A DNA stretch of 64,000 nucleotides from Sphaeramia orbicularis (Eukaryota > Chordata > Actinopteri > Kurtiformes > Apogonidae), in NCBI RefSeq assembly GCF_902148855.1, contig NC_043963.1:38731807-38795806 (forward strand), read 5' to 3'. The notes beneath the pieces are model-generated. The model did no database searches. It saw only the letters and a program-made list of their open reading frames with translations, and was not told the origin of the DNA. Within the stretch, counting starts at the first letter, position 1. Each line of letters opens with the position of its first letter. Shown here one piece after another: positions 34,835-47,400 of this stretch. A program made the translations under genes and the position numbers.

Positions 34835-36044
34835 GATGTTTTCTAGAAAGAGCCATAACCTAATTTACAAAAGACCTTGAAAAAGTGGAAGCTTCAAAAT
34901 CTAATAAATGATTTTCTACATTTTCACAGTAGCTTTTCAAAAAACAGTAGCTGAGGGTCCTTTAGACAAAAAAAACAAAAAAAAAAAACCCCAAACAAAA
35001 ACAAAACACATTGATCCTGGTTCATTCACTACAGCACTTACAAAGCATCACATAAATACAGAAGAGCCGCTGACCATCTGTTTGCATAGGTCTGTTATCT
35101 CCAGTGTGTTTCACTGGGTAAAGGAACTACTCACAAAAATGTAAATGGCCAATCTTTAGAGTGATTACACTTGCCAATTTATACGACTTTGTTGACTTCA
35201 ATCAGATCTTGGTAAAAACTAACAAATACTGAGTAATGCTGACCAACACACAGAACATTTGATGCTCTAGGCACTGCTACAAACAACACAAATACCTGAA
35301 TCCCATATAAAATAACAATCCAGTCCGTGATATTGAGGACTCAAAATGAATTATTGCCAAATTTATAATAATCACTTAGGATCATCCTAGATGTCTTGTG
35401 TAAAAAATAGATTCTAGTAAACAAGATATCAGCCACTGCTTGGGCCAGTATGTGCCAAAATGGTGAGCGGAAAGCATTTTAAACACTGTTAATGAAGAAT
35501 ACTGGTGTCTTCATCTCCTACATATGGTGCAATGGTTTTGAATTAATTTATACATGAAAATGAAGTCGCCCCGTAGCTTGTGGACATTCAATTCCAACAG
35601 ATGTAGTAACATAGGTTGATTCTTTATCTTTTGTGATTCTTGATTGTGAGGACATTACATGAGAAAGAGGGACAATTTTAACATTTGTGATCTGAAAAAA
35701 ATGCAAAGAATTAAAAGGATTCAACTTTATGTTTGTTGAGATGGATCTCAGTTAATTTGAATTTTACACATAATTCTGAAAGTGAAGTAGAATGAATATC
35801 TGAAAACACCTGCTCTGTTAAGAAGTAAGCTGTTTGTTTTGCAGAAAGAGTGCTAAACATGAGAAAACCATAGTTTGGTTCATGAGCACATCATTTTCTG
35901 GTTGACTCAGAGTGTGAGTAGCGTAAAAGTGGCCTGAGTACTAAAGCAATGAACTTGGGAAATCAACAAGAATTTCACATCATTTCATCACTCTCTGGGC
36001 CTCCAAGGCAAAAAGGCAATGGCTGATTACATTCAAACTGAAAC

Positions 36045-37658
36045 TCAGGCTTTGCTGGCCTGCTGTGTGCAGCCCTCTGTGATGCAGTCTTCCTCCACCT
36101 TGACCCTCAGGTGGTCCTGACAGTGTTCTAAGAAAGAGTCCAGTGATGAGAAACCCTGTTGGCAGGGCACACAGTGGTACAGCCTGTGCCTCTTTGACCC
36201 GGGCCATTTACAGGTGTCCATCTCGTTCATGCACACGCTGCACTGCCTCCTCTTCACAGCTGACTGATGAAGCTCTATGTGCTCCTTCAGCTGTGATTGC
36301 AATGAAAAAACCTCCACACAGGATGGGCATGGGAACTCTCTCTCTTCCTCCTCTTCTTCTTCCTCCTCCTCCTCCTCCTCTTGTTGTTCTTCTTCCTCAT
36401 CCCTCTCCTCCTCTTCCACTTTAGGCACTTCTTCACATTTCTCTGGTTTACTAACCTCCTTCACTCTGGGCACTTTTCTTGGCCTGCCTGGACCAGCCCC
36501 ATGTATCTTTTTATCTGCTGTGGTTTTTCCTGTATTTGGTCTATTTTCTAATAAGCTAGAGTCTTTGGTGGCACCTTCTGCTGACTGGCTTGTATTTTCA
36601 ATAGCAGTAAAGCCTGAAGCTACATGCCTTCTAACATGAGCCAGAAGTGACAAATGATGAAAGAACACTTTGCTGCAAATCTGACATGTATATGTGAATA
36701 TTCTCCTGCGCTTGGTGACAGGTGGCCTTGTTTCTATCCTTGGATTTGTCTCTCTGCTGTGCTTATCCTTCCTGTGTACGTACAGCTTAGCAGTGCTCTT
36801 AAACACCAAGTCACAGGAGCGACAGGTCAGTAACTTATTTTTGGATTTAAACTTTTTACTTGCTTCTTTTTTTCCTTCTCCAGCCACACTTTCAACTTTG
36901 GTGTGCTGACTGGAAGGAGCAATCAGCCTCTCATCTGTATGGGTTGTCTGTTTGTGGCGTTGTAGAGCAGCCTCTGTGCGAAAGATTCTGGAACAGAACT
37001 GGCAAAGATTTATAGTTTTGCTGCTGGGCCCTGGGACGTCTGAAGAGTCTGAAGGAGATGACTCTCCTTCAGAGACAGGCAGAGAGTCAACTGGAAGGCT
37101 ACTAGCTTTAGCCATACCTGCTGAATGTGGTGGTTCATTACAACCAGCCTGCTGGTGGTGCAGCAAAGCCTGCTTTTGGTTAAAGCCTCTCCCACACGGT
37201 GCACATGCATACGGGCTTCTGTCCAGGACGTGTGGCTGTCGGTGAGGTGACTTGTCCTGCGTTCTATCGGGATCTGAAGTTCGAGTCATACATGCGGAGC
37301 ATGGACTACCAACCCGTGTCTCTCCGTGACAAAGTTCACAAGGGGAGGAGTCATGGCCACACTTATGTAGCTGTAACGATGACCTCAGAGAAAACTCCTT
37401 CCCACATGAGGGACACCTGTGAGGCTTGGGTAGTGTGTGTTTCAGTTCCTGATGGTGCAACAGATCAGCTGCAAACGGGAAGCCTTTTCCACACTCTTGA
37501 CAACCATATGGGAATGCTGGCTGCTTCTGATTGCGTAGATGTTGCTTTGTGTCAGCTCGAGCAATGAAGCTGGCGAGCCGGGAGAGGGTTTCTGTTGCGG
37601 TTTTAGGGCGGCTGAACGACTCTTGGGCCCTTGTGGTGCCCCAGCTGACTCCATCCAT
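36045..37658 (-). CDS. C2H2 zinc-finger protein with AT-hook and acidic tract, unassigned
   Basis: One uninterrupted reading frame of 537 residues. Eight C2H2-type fingers lie at about residues 51-74, 80-102, 150-173 (ends in Cys, CCHC-like), 217-240, 277-300, 323-345, 442-464 and 494-516. A Cys-rich patch (CELC..CSAC) sits near 107-123. A GRPRK AT-hook-like motif lies near 391-395 and a Glu-rich run spans about 414-441. The fingers are scattered, with long linkers rather than the TGEKP spacing of KRAB arrays. It is probably a nuclear DNA-binding regulator, but I do not recognise the orthologue. The acidic run is encoded by a GAG/GAA repeat (near 36350-36385). A non-coding first exon is likely: acceptor at 37679-37681 and donor at 38097-38098. 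Confidence 0.9.
   Translation of the reverse strand: MDGVSWGTTRAQESFSRPKTATETLSRLASFIARADTKQHLRNQKQPAFPYGCQECGKGFPFAADLLHHQELKHTLPKPHRCPSCGKEFSLRSSLQLHKCGHDSSPCELCHGETRVGSPCSACMTRTSDPDRTQDKSPHRQPHVLDRSPYACAPCGRGFNQKQALLHHQQAGCNEPPHSAGMAKASSLPVDSLPVSEGESSPSDSSDVPGPSSKTINLCQFCSRIFRTEAALQRHKQTTHTDERLIAPSSQHTKVESVAGEGKKEASKKFKSKNKLLTCRSCDLVFKSTAKLYVHRKDKHSRETNPRIETRPPVTKRRRIFTYTCQICSKVFFHHLSLLAHVRRHVASGFTAIENTSQSAEGATKDSSLLENRPNTGKTTADKKIHGAGPGRPRKVPRVKEVSKPEKCEEVPKVEEEERDEEEEQQEEEEEEEEEEEEEREFPCPSCVEVFSLQSQLKEHIELHQSAVKRRQCSVCMNEMDTCKWPGSKRHRLYHCVPCQQGFSSLDSFLEHCQDHLRVKVEEDCITEGCTQQASKA
36352..36420. repeat. Coding CTC/CTT trinucleotide-rich run in the zinc-finger gene
   Basis: On the minus strand this is a GAG/GAA repeat that encodes the Glu-rich tract at residues of about 414-441. 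Length variation here would change the protein's acidic segment without a frameshift. Confidence 0.85.
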
Positions 37659-37989
37659 ACTTCACAAGAGCTCCACTTCTGTTTAAGTAAAGATAGTTCG
37701 TGTTTAGCTTAGAAATTGCACAATAATAATAAAACAATAATAATACAAGCCTAATACCGATACTAGCATTTAGCTAACTGATGACGGAGAGAAAAAGAGG
37801 AAAGAAAAAGGGGAAATTCTCTACTTGTTAGCTAGCCTGATTTGTATCTTGGTAAATAATATCCATTTTTAAACTGTTTTAGTAGCTAGTTTCATTTCAC
37901 AACAACACGTAAATACAGGTAATATGTAATAACCAAACAACCAGAGCTGGTTAGGTAAACGTACTGGCAGTATCCGCTAAGTCCCCGGT

Positions 37990-38270
37990 TCATGTCGACC
38001 AGAGTGGTTTCATGTTTGCGAACATTAGCTCGATGCTAGCTGCGCTGTGCTAACACAGAAAATATACATCCACGTCCACACGAGAAATATTATCTTACCG
38101 TGACTCTCAGACAACTTCGATGCGACAGGTATGATACCAGCTGGGTAAATTCAGGTAGAAGGTATCATCATCATTTGTTTTTGTTTCTATGAACCCCGAT
38201 TTCATGGCTGTAAGTGAAAGTGAAGTTTGAGGCGGCTACATGATTGAGCTGTCAGGGTCACTTCCGGTGC
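37990..38270 (-). promoter_or_regulatory. Probable promoter and first exon of the zinc-finger gene
   Basis: A strong donor (ACG|GTAAGATA, minus strand) ends a likely non-coding exon at 38099. It would splice to the acceptor at 37679-37681, 20 bases before the ATG. Surrounding sequence is relatively CpG-rich. The exact start site is unknown. Confidence 0.45.
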
Positions 38271-41200
38271 GTCACTTACCCCCTGGTTTTTTAGGCTGCT
38301 TCTTTTTAATCAATGATGCAGTGTGTAAAAGTAATACTGTTCAAAGTGAGGCTAAAATGTAGGACACATCTTGGACACTGAAAACGTTGTAAGCCTGTTG
38401 AATATACCTAATGACTTATTCATTAAAAAAAAACTCTTCAAAAAGGAACGTATGCTTTTTTTTTAATTTATTTTTTTTTATTCTCATGTTATGGTAAATT
38501 AGAGTAGAATTTGTTTCATATATATCATGACAATATCATTGTCAAGTGTGGTTGTGGTTAAATTGCTGGTGAATCTTAGGACACAGCTGTGATTCTGTTG
38601 AATGTTTGAGGTCTATCACACATATTAAGTAAATATGAAAGCTAAAGGTGGATAAAAACACTAAGACTCACATCATCTGATATTTGTTGTGCTCAGAGAA
38701 TCCATCTTCATGTTTCATAAATATTTTGGAGGCAAAAAAGGTTAATATTTTCAGAGCTATCGGTTTAATAATTTTGGCCACCACAGTTTGTATATATCCT
38801 CTGTACCCATTTGTCTTGATGCAAAAAACATGTCTAATGTATGATATATATAAACACACGGAGAGGAAATGCATGAGAATGAAGAATTATCGTTTAATAT
38901 AAACAAAACGTTGAAATACAGCAGGTTACTGTAAGAAATGAATAATTCTTCCCTTAAGGCTGAAGCCACCATTAACTACTGAAGTGTTCTTAGAGTGTAT
39001 TGGCCCATTGGACATTTGGCATACTGATGGAAAACAAGGAAACAGCATGAGCACTTCTGATAACTGACAACAAACAAACAAGTATTCATTTTTTTTAAGC
39101 TTTTAGTTGGTGGTTAAAAGCATGAATACCATCATGGCAGGTATGACTGAAAAAGTTACAACCTATTGTGACACAAACATTGGAGGAGCAGGTGAAAGAA
39201 GAAGCAACAAAAACTATTTTAAGGCTAAAGGCAACTGTCAATACTCAAAATGTTAACGATGTCCAAGATGGGATTAATGAAAATGACTAAACAAATGAAT
39301 AACAACAATAGTAATAAAGAGTCATACTGACTCTATGTGCCACAATATCTTTAGTAGTTCTTCATCAGATTATAATTTCAATATAATTTAACTTTTTAAC
39401 TTTTAACTTACACTAAGAAAAAAAGTTTCACTGATGACTATTTTAATAGTGTATGAGAAGACGGTGTTCAGGATACAATCCAAGTATCTACTGCACTCCA
39501 CAGTTCTACCGAACCTTAGTAAATATGACAATAAACTTTACTTCAGAATAGTCGAAAATCCAATAGATGAAGGCATTACTTTTAACATGTTTATGGAAAA
39601 CAAAGTACCACAGTCTAATGATTGTCTTTTCTTCTAAACATACATTTTGAGTATCACTGGTAATAAAAGTAAATGAGAAGAAACACACACATATTCACAT
39701 TTCCCCCACGTACAGTTAAAAGTGACAAGGTTCGGAGTTGTGTGAAAGACCAAATCTAATGTGAAAACAACACATAAGCATTAATGAAAACAGAATATAG
39801 AACCATGTTACACAGTAAAAGACAAGAATACATTACACATGTTTATAACAAAGGCATCATAACATATTCTGAGCTGCACTGTGTCCACAGGACTGTCTCA
39901 AGTAGGTTTGTGTGACTAAATGTCCTACAGCATTAAGAGTCACCACTAAATCTTCATCCCCATAAACAATTATTGAAACTATTTAAAACTCATTAAAGTT
40001 TTTACATTGAATATTTTAAACTAATTATGCATATGCAGACTTCTTTACAGTGACCATAGGTATCTAGTTATATACTACAAAGACTATCTTTAAGACCACT
40101 GTTGTTTTTAAGCATAAAGGAACACACATTGTCAAACTGTATGATATAATTTTGTACCAGTCAAGAGGAGTGTTTGCATATGCCACAATATTGTATTAAA
40201 AATATATTAAACTGTCTAAAAACGAACAAAGTAGGGAGTTATGTACCACCATGACCTTAGATCCATTAATGTGCAAACATACAGTATGAAATGGGGGTTT
40301 TGAAGGCTACATTAAACAAAAGGTCTTCACAGGCAATAAAACTAAAATGTTACATTTGTTGTTATTCCTGTACCTATAGGCTTCATAGTTGTGCTAATTA
40401 CATACTGACACCAGTTTGTCAATTTCCAGTCCAAACCACCTTCTGTACTCTTCGTGTGTGCCTAAATTCCACCTACAATGCCAATTTTAAGAACATTTTT
40501 TGAAACGTCTATTCAGCCCTTCATTAAGAGCTTATCTGTTTCAATTTATGGGAGCTACAAAAGAGGATATTTACTCTGGAACTCCACTGGCACATATAAT
40601 TAAACTAAATGATTAAGGTCCAAATCATTAGTTGATTGTACGATGCAGATTTGGTAACACTGAACCTAAAAAACTAAAGTCTTCTCACAAAATAACTCTC
40701 TTATTACAGACGGGGTGGAGGGGTGGGACTGCAGTTTATTTTTTCCCCCAAACATCTCAAACAGTGTCAGACTAAAGTGAAACAGGCTGTAAAAGACAAA
40801 GATCAAAATAATGCAACTGTCTGGTTTAAGACTTCTTCCCTCATAAAATGATTGGTAAAACAAATCTGCAAAAAAATAGAATCTATAGAAACCATCTTTA
40901 AATAAACGGATGATTTCACACACATTCATCATCCATTTAAATTACACAGTTCTTTTAAATGTACATTTACCTGGAGAGACAATCATTGTTGCATGACCAA
41001 AAAACTATAAATAAACCGAAGTCACATAGCTATGGCTGTTTATACTGTAACAGTCCGTTGATACTGTGCAGCGCATGGACTGCAAAATACTCCTGTAATC
41101 ACTGAGCTGTAAGGATGCACCATTAACCCACATCCAGTGTGAAACTCACTGGAATTCATGTTCACAGGATCATTCTTGCTGATTTGTCACAAGGCTCTGA

Positions 41201-41457
41201 GATTTAAGCACAACACAGCCAGACACATCTGTAGAGGGAAAACAAAACTGAGGAGTTGGCCTTCACCTTTTACCTCTTTCGCTGGTCGACTTAACAGTGT
41301 GGAGAGTTTTTCTGCACAGGTCACATATGTCGGCCTCTTCAAGGACGTCTCAGAGTCATAGCATGTGCGGGGTATCTGAAATACTGCAGGTCTGCTTAAA
41401 TACAGTCTAGTTGGATGCAAAAGTCCTTGTTGTGCTCATGCTGTGGAAGCCCCAGGC
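38271..41457. other. Probable tbc1d22b 3' UTR and spacer
   Basis: No exon is visible on either strand. The minus strand has AATAAA at 40735-40740, about 720 bases after the tbc1d22b stop, and two more near 38467-38482. The 3' UTR may therefore be short or almost 3 kb. The remainder is AT-rich with no named repeat. Confidence 0.45.
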
Positions 41458-44400
41458 CTATCTCTTGTAGTGGCTGGGTGCATCCGCAAACATATATTTG
41501 AGTCTATAAGCTTCAGCTAGAAGGAGACCCACTTCTTCATTGCCCCAATGGATTGTAGGAAGGTTCTGCAATAGCATGAGAAGGCCCTAAAAGCAAAACA
41601 ACAAACATTTTACACATCAAAAATGGTTTGCTAAGCAGGGATTAACAGTGGGGGAGACTTGATCAAATTTATACAAGCTCTCAAGATGGTAGACTAAAAT
41701 GTGTATGCATCCGTGTGTAGTGCAAGCTGTCTGGAACAACTCATCTCCAGTGTTGATGAGTAGTGAATTACAATAGTTTACTCATAGTTCAACTATTTTT
41801 CTGGATTTTGTTGCATAGTAAAAGCTACAGGAGGCAGAAAAAATTAATCAAACTCCATGGATAGTTGTGTTGTTGATCAAGTTCGTCCAGTTAGTTGTGC
41901 TTTAAAGGGGTCGTATTTTGCTAAACCAACATTTATTAGTCTGTGGTACATTTATTTGTGTATTTGGACCCTAATAGTTCAAAAGTTTCAATTTGAACCC
42001 TCCAGGTGCTGCAAAGCTATCTTTATATTAATTTTGGCAAAAATCGAGTGGATTTCTATAACCCGTTTTAATTCCTTCTTAATTTGTTACATCTAACAGC
42101 ATTTGCACATATGGGGTCAAGACTTCCAACGAACATTTCTCCGAGTACCCCATAATTGTTTGTCAGCAGCAGCAGTTGTAGTCCATACTGAAAATATGTC
42201 CAAACTTCGAGCTGATTACCTAAAATGTTCAGTTGTTGGTTGTATTAACAAACACAAGTGGCTGAATGGGACAGAGCCGCACAGCTAACAAGCTGGAGGG
42301 GGTGGGGCGTGAAGCGGCTCATTTGCATTTAAAGGGCCAGTGCTCAAAATGACCTTTTTCATGTTATTACTCAGAAATAGGGTTGAAGATGTAGACCACA
42401 GGGAAATGTTTTAAAATGCATAATTCCATCTAATTTCTAAGCAAAATATCACTGCTTTAAAGTAGTTCCCAACAGGTGATACAATAATAGTACCTGAAAG
42501 TCGACCATGGAGAGAATTTCTTTGCGCCACTCTATGAGGAAAGCTGCACAAACGTACAAGTGGAAGTGGGAGAAACCCTCTGCCTCGGCCTGCAAAAAAC
42601 AGAACCCTGTTACAGGCAGTTACAACATAACTGTCAAACACAGCCAAAGACAACAGAAATGTCCTGACACTTGAACTCTTTCAACTTCAAATGCTATATT
42701 TGTAGCATGAATTGAGAAATTGTTTTTCTATCCGCTGTTATATTGGACTCATGGTATTTTGAAGGTTTATTTGTGATACATATTCGGATCTACCTGATAG
42801 GTGTCCCAGAGGCGAATAGTGCACCGCAGTGGTAGCTCCCTCATCAGCAGATTGTTCATCCAGCGGAAAGCAAACTGCAGGTACTCCACCTCATACTTCT
42901 TGAAATGATTGTGAACGTCCTCTGGAGACAGACCCACATACAGACATTGTTAGAGGTGCATTTCGTGTTTATAACTTCCATCATAGCTGCTGTGCAGTCT
43001 TTTATCATTTTCAACATACATCAGGGTTCCTACAGGTTTCTATAAGTTAAAGTTAAGACCTTTTTAAGACTACTTTGAACAGAATTTAATGCCCATTTCA
43101 CAGCCATACTGGCAAAAATTCATGACTCCTAGAATTTAGGAAAATGTACTGATTTAGTCCAATGCCTACATTCCCACTATTCTGAGTCATTCCTCACTGG
43201 GGGCTGCAAAGTTAGCGATAATTGGTTCCTAACTTCAACTTAAATTGTAGGGTTGGAACGAGTGGAACTGAGTAGACTAATGTTACCTTCTTTGCAGTTT
43301 GGACATTTCTCTGACAAATTTAAACACAATAGAATGTACAAGTTTATAGCAACATAACTTAAGACCTACCATACTAAATTTAATACCTTTTAAAGACCTT
43401 TTTAAGGTATTAAATGCAGATTTAAAAATTCCAGACTTTTAAGGCTTTTTAAAATCCCACAGGAACCCTGATATATGAACTCATAGTCAGCAGGTTGAAA
43501 ATGAAGAGGCATGGGCGGGTCACAGTATGTCAGCTGGAGCTGTCACAGCTCAGAGGGTCCGTAACTCTGTACCTACCATCAATCCTACTCACGAGCTCCT
43601 CCAAAGCTTTCACTTTGTTCTGGATCCCCGGCTGAGCGAAAGTATAGTTGTCCTGAAAGGATATTAAACTCAGTAAACCATACTTTTTGGTTTTATGTTC
43701 AGTCACATGTGTTAATTTCTGTAAACAGACCTGTATTCCATCCAGCAGTTTGCTCATACACCAGAAGCTATCAGCTTCAATGTTCCTTTGGGTTTCCAAA
43801 GGAAGGGCTGCCACCTCAAAATTCTCCATATCTTCCGCTGTTAGAACAAATAACACTGAATGAAGACCCACACAGATGACTCCTACTAACACTGTTCTAT
43901 GTTTTAAGGTTGGCTAAGAAACTTGGATGTATTCTAATACAGTAAAACAGATGTGGATGCAGAAAACATTTACTGGTGAGAGACCACAAACTCCAACCAC
44001 AAATTAAAACTGGTTTACTGTGCGTGAAAAGGTGTTCTCTGGTGGAGTTTTCCAACAAGCTACTTACTGACAAACTCAGACAAGAAGACGACAAAGAAGG
44101 GTGTAACCAGGTCATTAATTCCTTGAACGTAACCGCTAGCAGGATGACGGATGGCCCAGATAAAGAGGATTCGCTCAAACACCTGAGGAGAGACATCAAA
44201 ATATTTTCTCACTGTGTATGCCTCATGCTGAAAATGAAAAGAAACTACTTGATTAAGGACCACACACCCTTTCAACTTGAGGAGACACGTAAATCTTTTT
44301 CCTATAAAATGAGGAATTTTGTCTATATAATATTAATTTTAATATTGTGTAGTCTGGTGTGTGCTTGTGCTTTGGACTGAAACATAAACAATATTTATAT

Positions 44401-47400
44401 TTAAATATGCACTATGATGTAATAGATTCTGCAAAAATAACACACTCATAAAATGCTAAGAAAAACTGACTTTGTTCATATGTTATTACAGTTAGTGATT
44501 AGCAGAATACATAATACAATAACACAATATGACCACAATCAGGGGATAGGTAATCTTGATTTGTTTCAGTGCTCTTGACAAGTCAAAATTTTTTTTCAAT
44601 CTATACGCGTTCAAGAAAAAACATGATTAACAAGTAATTTCCTTTATTAAATCTAGATGTTCTCTATATTGCTAAATCAACAAATATCAACCATAGCACA
44701 AAACAGCACAGCAAAAGTATCATCATTTGTTGAAACATGTTTATATATTATTATAAAACACCACTGGAAGGCAATGACTGCAGAAATTTACTCACAATGA
44801 CTATGTAACTAGTAAACAACAGGTCTTCAGAGGCACTTATCTCTACTAACTGAATTAGCACAATTCAGGTGAATGCAAATATTCTGAATTATCACCAGTA
44901 GAGCTTTAAATCTGCAGTCGTTTGTCTATCACTGGTTGCTGATAAATCTGACGACAATTATCTAATATGTTGATAGCCCACAAAATCACCACATTTGAGG
45001 AAGTAGTTCCTCTCAGTGCAGTTCCTTTTCATAGCTCAGTTCCTCTATACTGGTGTAGTTATCACAAATGCTTCCTCTGTGGCACTATACAGTATAATTC
45101 AGTGTACTCATTTCCTGACTCATCTAATCATCTAATGAGGCACTCACATTTTTTGAGACGTGTTTAGGGCACAGCAGATAAAAGTGACTTGAGCTTCAAC
45201 ATCAGGAAAAAATGTGAATCCTGTGAAATGTGGTGCAGAAAAATTCACTCACCCTCTCAAGACTGTAGATAAATCCATATCGGTTTGACCAAATTGTGTG
45301 AGTTTTTTGCTCGTTATAAATTAACCAAACCTAATATCCATCCAGTACAACATAAATACACAATGAGGAAATGTCCAACATGTAGTAAAAAGCATGATAT
45401 AAAAATGAAATGCCTATATGCACTCTAAATGCTTTATTCCTTCTAATTTTTTACCTGAATGTAATAGTCGTGCTCAGCACATCAGATCTTACCTCTTGTA
45501 CTGCCGGCTGCTGAAACAAGGGAATCAGAGGGTTGGTCCTTGGGATGTCGATGTGAATCTAACGGGACCAAAGATTACAGAGATGTTTCTAAGGACAACT
45601 CAGGATAACGAGCATGTTTCTTACTGAGCAGTTTTTAAAGCATTACCTGTCTGTATGTGTCCTTATAATGCTCATCTGTCCTGGAGTGGTAATACTGTTC
45701 TATGAAGCCAAAGTATTCTTCACGTTTCCTTTTTAACACCAGCTCTCTGCGCTCCTTGTTTGCCGGCAGGTAGCCCTGTCAGAGACCATGGAGAGGAAAA
45801 ATAGCAGAGAAAATGTGGAAAAGAGAGTGAGGAGAAACTTTTTTTTATTACATGACAGTTTCAGAGAAACAGAGCAGGCCAGCAATGTGAGATAAGAGAC
45901 AAAAAAAGAGCAGATAAGGTTCCCTGTAAGGACAAGTTGTTGAAATCATGCAAGTATTATCTAGAGAGGAATGCAAGTTACACACATACTGAAAACATTT
46001 GAGACATCATTTTGTTAGCAAAAATACAGGGGGAAAAAACTCACAGAGAGAAGTCTCCATGTGATTGGTCGAACTTCTCTTGGTATGCCTGACCAGCTGT
46101 GCTTCCGGAGTTCTTCTGCAGAACACAACACAGAGCAAGATATAAACACACAACTCTATTTCACCAAGGGAACAGACTCCCCACACCAACCCAGGGTGGA
46201 ATGGAGCTGTTCCACATGTTCAGAAAAGTGCCTGACATAGTGCTGTATCATACGATCATCACACGACGAAAACTTTTATTATTTTACATTATCACTTGTT
46301 TCATTGTGTTAGTGGCTGGTTGATAGGTTTATTATTTTAGATTTTTCTTCTTTTTTTTTTGTTTTTATTTATTTTTGGTTTCTGTTGGATTTTCTTCCCA
46401 TTTTGTTTTATTGTTGCCACACCCCCTTTTGGGATATAATGAGGCTGATTGCCACACACCTGCTTTGCCACATATATTTGGGTTGCCACACAAAGCAGAG
46501 CAGGACTGTGCTGAACAAAGAAGTGAGGTGAGCAGAAAGAACATTTGAGTTTGATACATTATTTTGAACAAATATCAAGCTTGATAGTTATGTGGAATGT
46601 TTTTTTTTTTTTTGTCAAAGCGCAGTTTGGTTTGCACACCTACTGCTATACACTGGATGACTGAGGAGTTTGCACCCTTGGTAGGCGGAGCAAGGTATGT
46701 GGTAATTAATTGTAGTGGCATGTTTTGTTCTTTTGTTTGAAATGTGTGTATTAAATAACAATTTTAAATATGAGTAATATGTCTTGTTTGTAATAGTGTC
46801 TGTGCTTTTAAAGAAAATGCAACCTAAGTAAACTTCGCAAAATAACTTGTGTACAAATGTTTGTGTTTTAGTTTCACGATGCTTGATGATAAAATAAAGA
46901 TTTGCACCAGTCGAACTCTACGCCATTTCATTGATGCCAAGGGCTGCTACACATTGGATAACACAACACTCTTTGCAGCAAAATGTTTTGTAACTAGGAC
47001 AATGTTTTGAGATACAGCAAAGAAATGTGCTCTAGGAAAACAAACTAAGACAAATGACAGGATGAGGAGCTCATATCGAAACCTGGGGCTGGAGATGTGG
47101 TTTGAATATGATCAATCTGACAAAGACCAGAAAACCATAGTTGGTCTCAATTCCAACAAAACCAACGTACAACTGAACTTTGGTAAGAATTATCATTGAT
47201 AAGTGTTGTGTATTTACCTTGTAGTATTTTACACATGATTTTAGATTTTTTTAGGATTAGTTGAAAGTTTGCACAATGGATCTTATTAAAAGTGGAAGAG
47301 TCAACCTTCTGTGAGTCGAATGTATATTTAAAAAGCAATAAGACATAACCCTGTCCATTTGGTAATTTAATATATGTAAATTTATATAAAGTATACTACA

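Noticed and set aside
36277-36639. 120-residue Ser-rich plus-strand frame
   Set aside because: Antisense shadow of the GAG/GAA-encoded acidic tract of the zinc-finger gene.
46330-47090. Solo long terminal repeat of a retrovirus-like element
   Set aside because: No matching ends, target duplication or primer-site neighbour was found, so it was left as unclassified.
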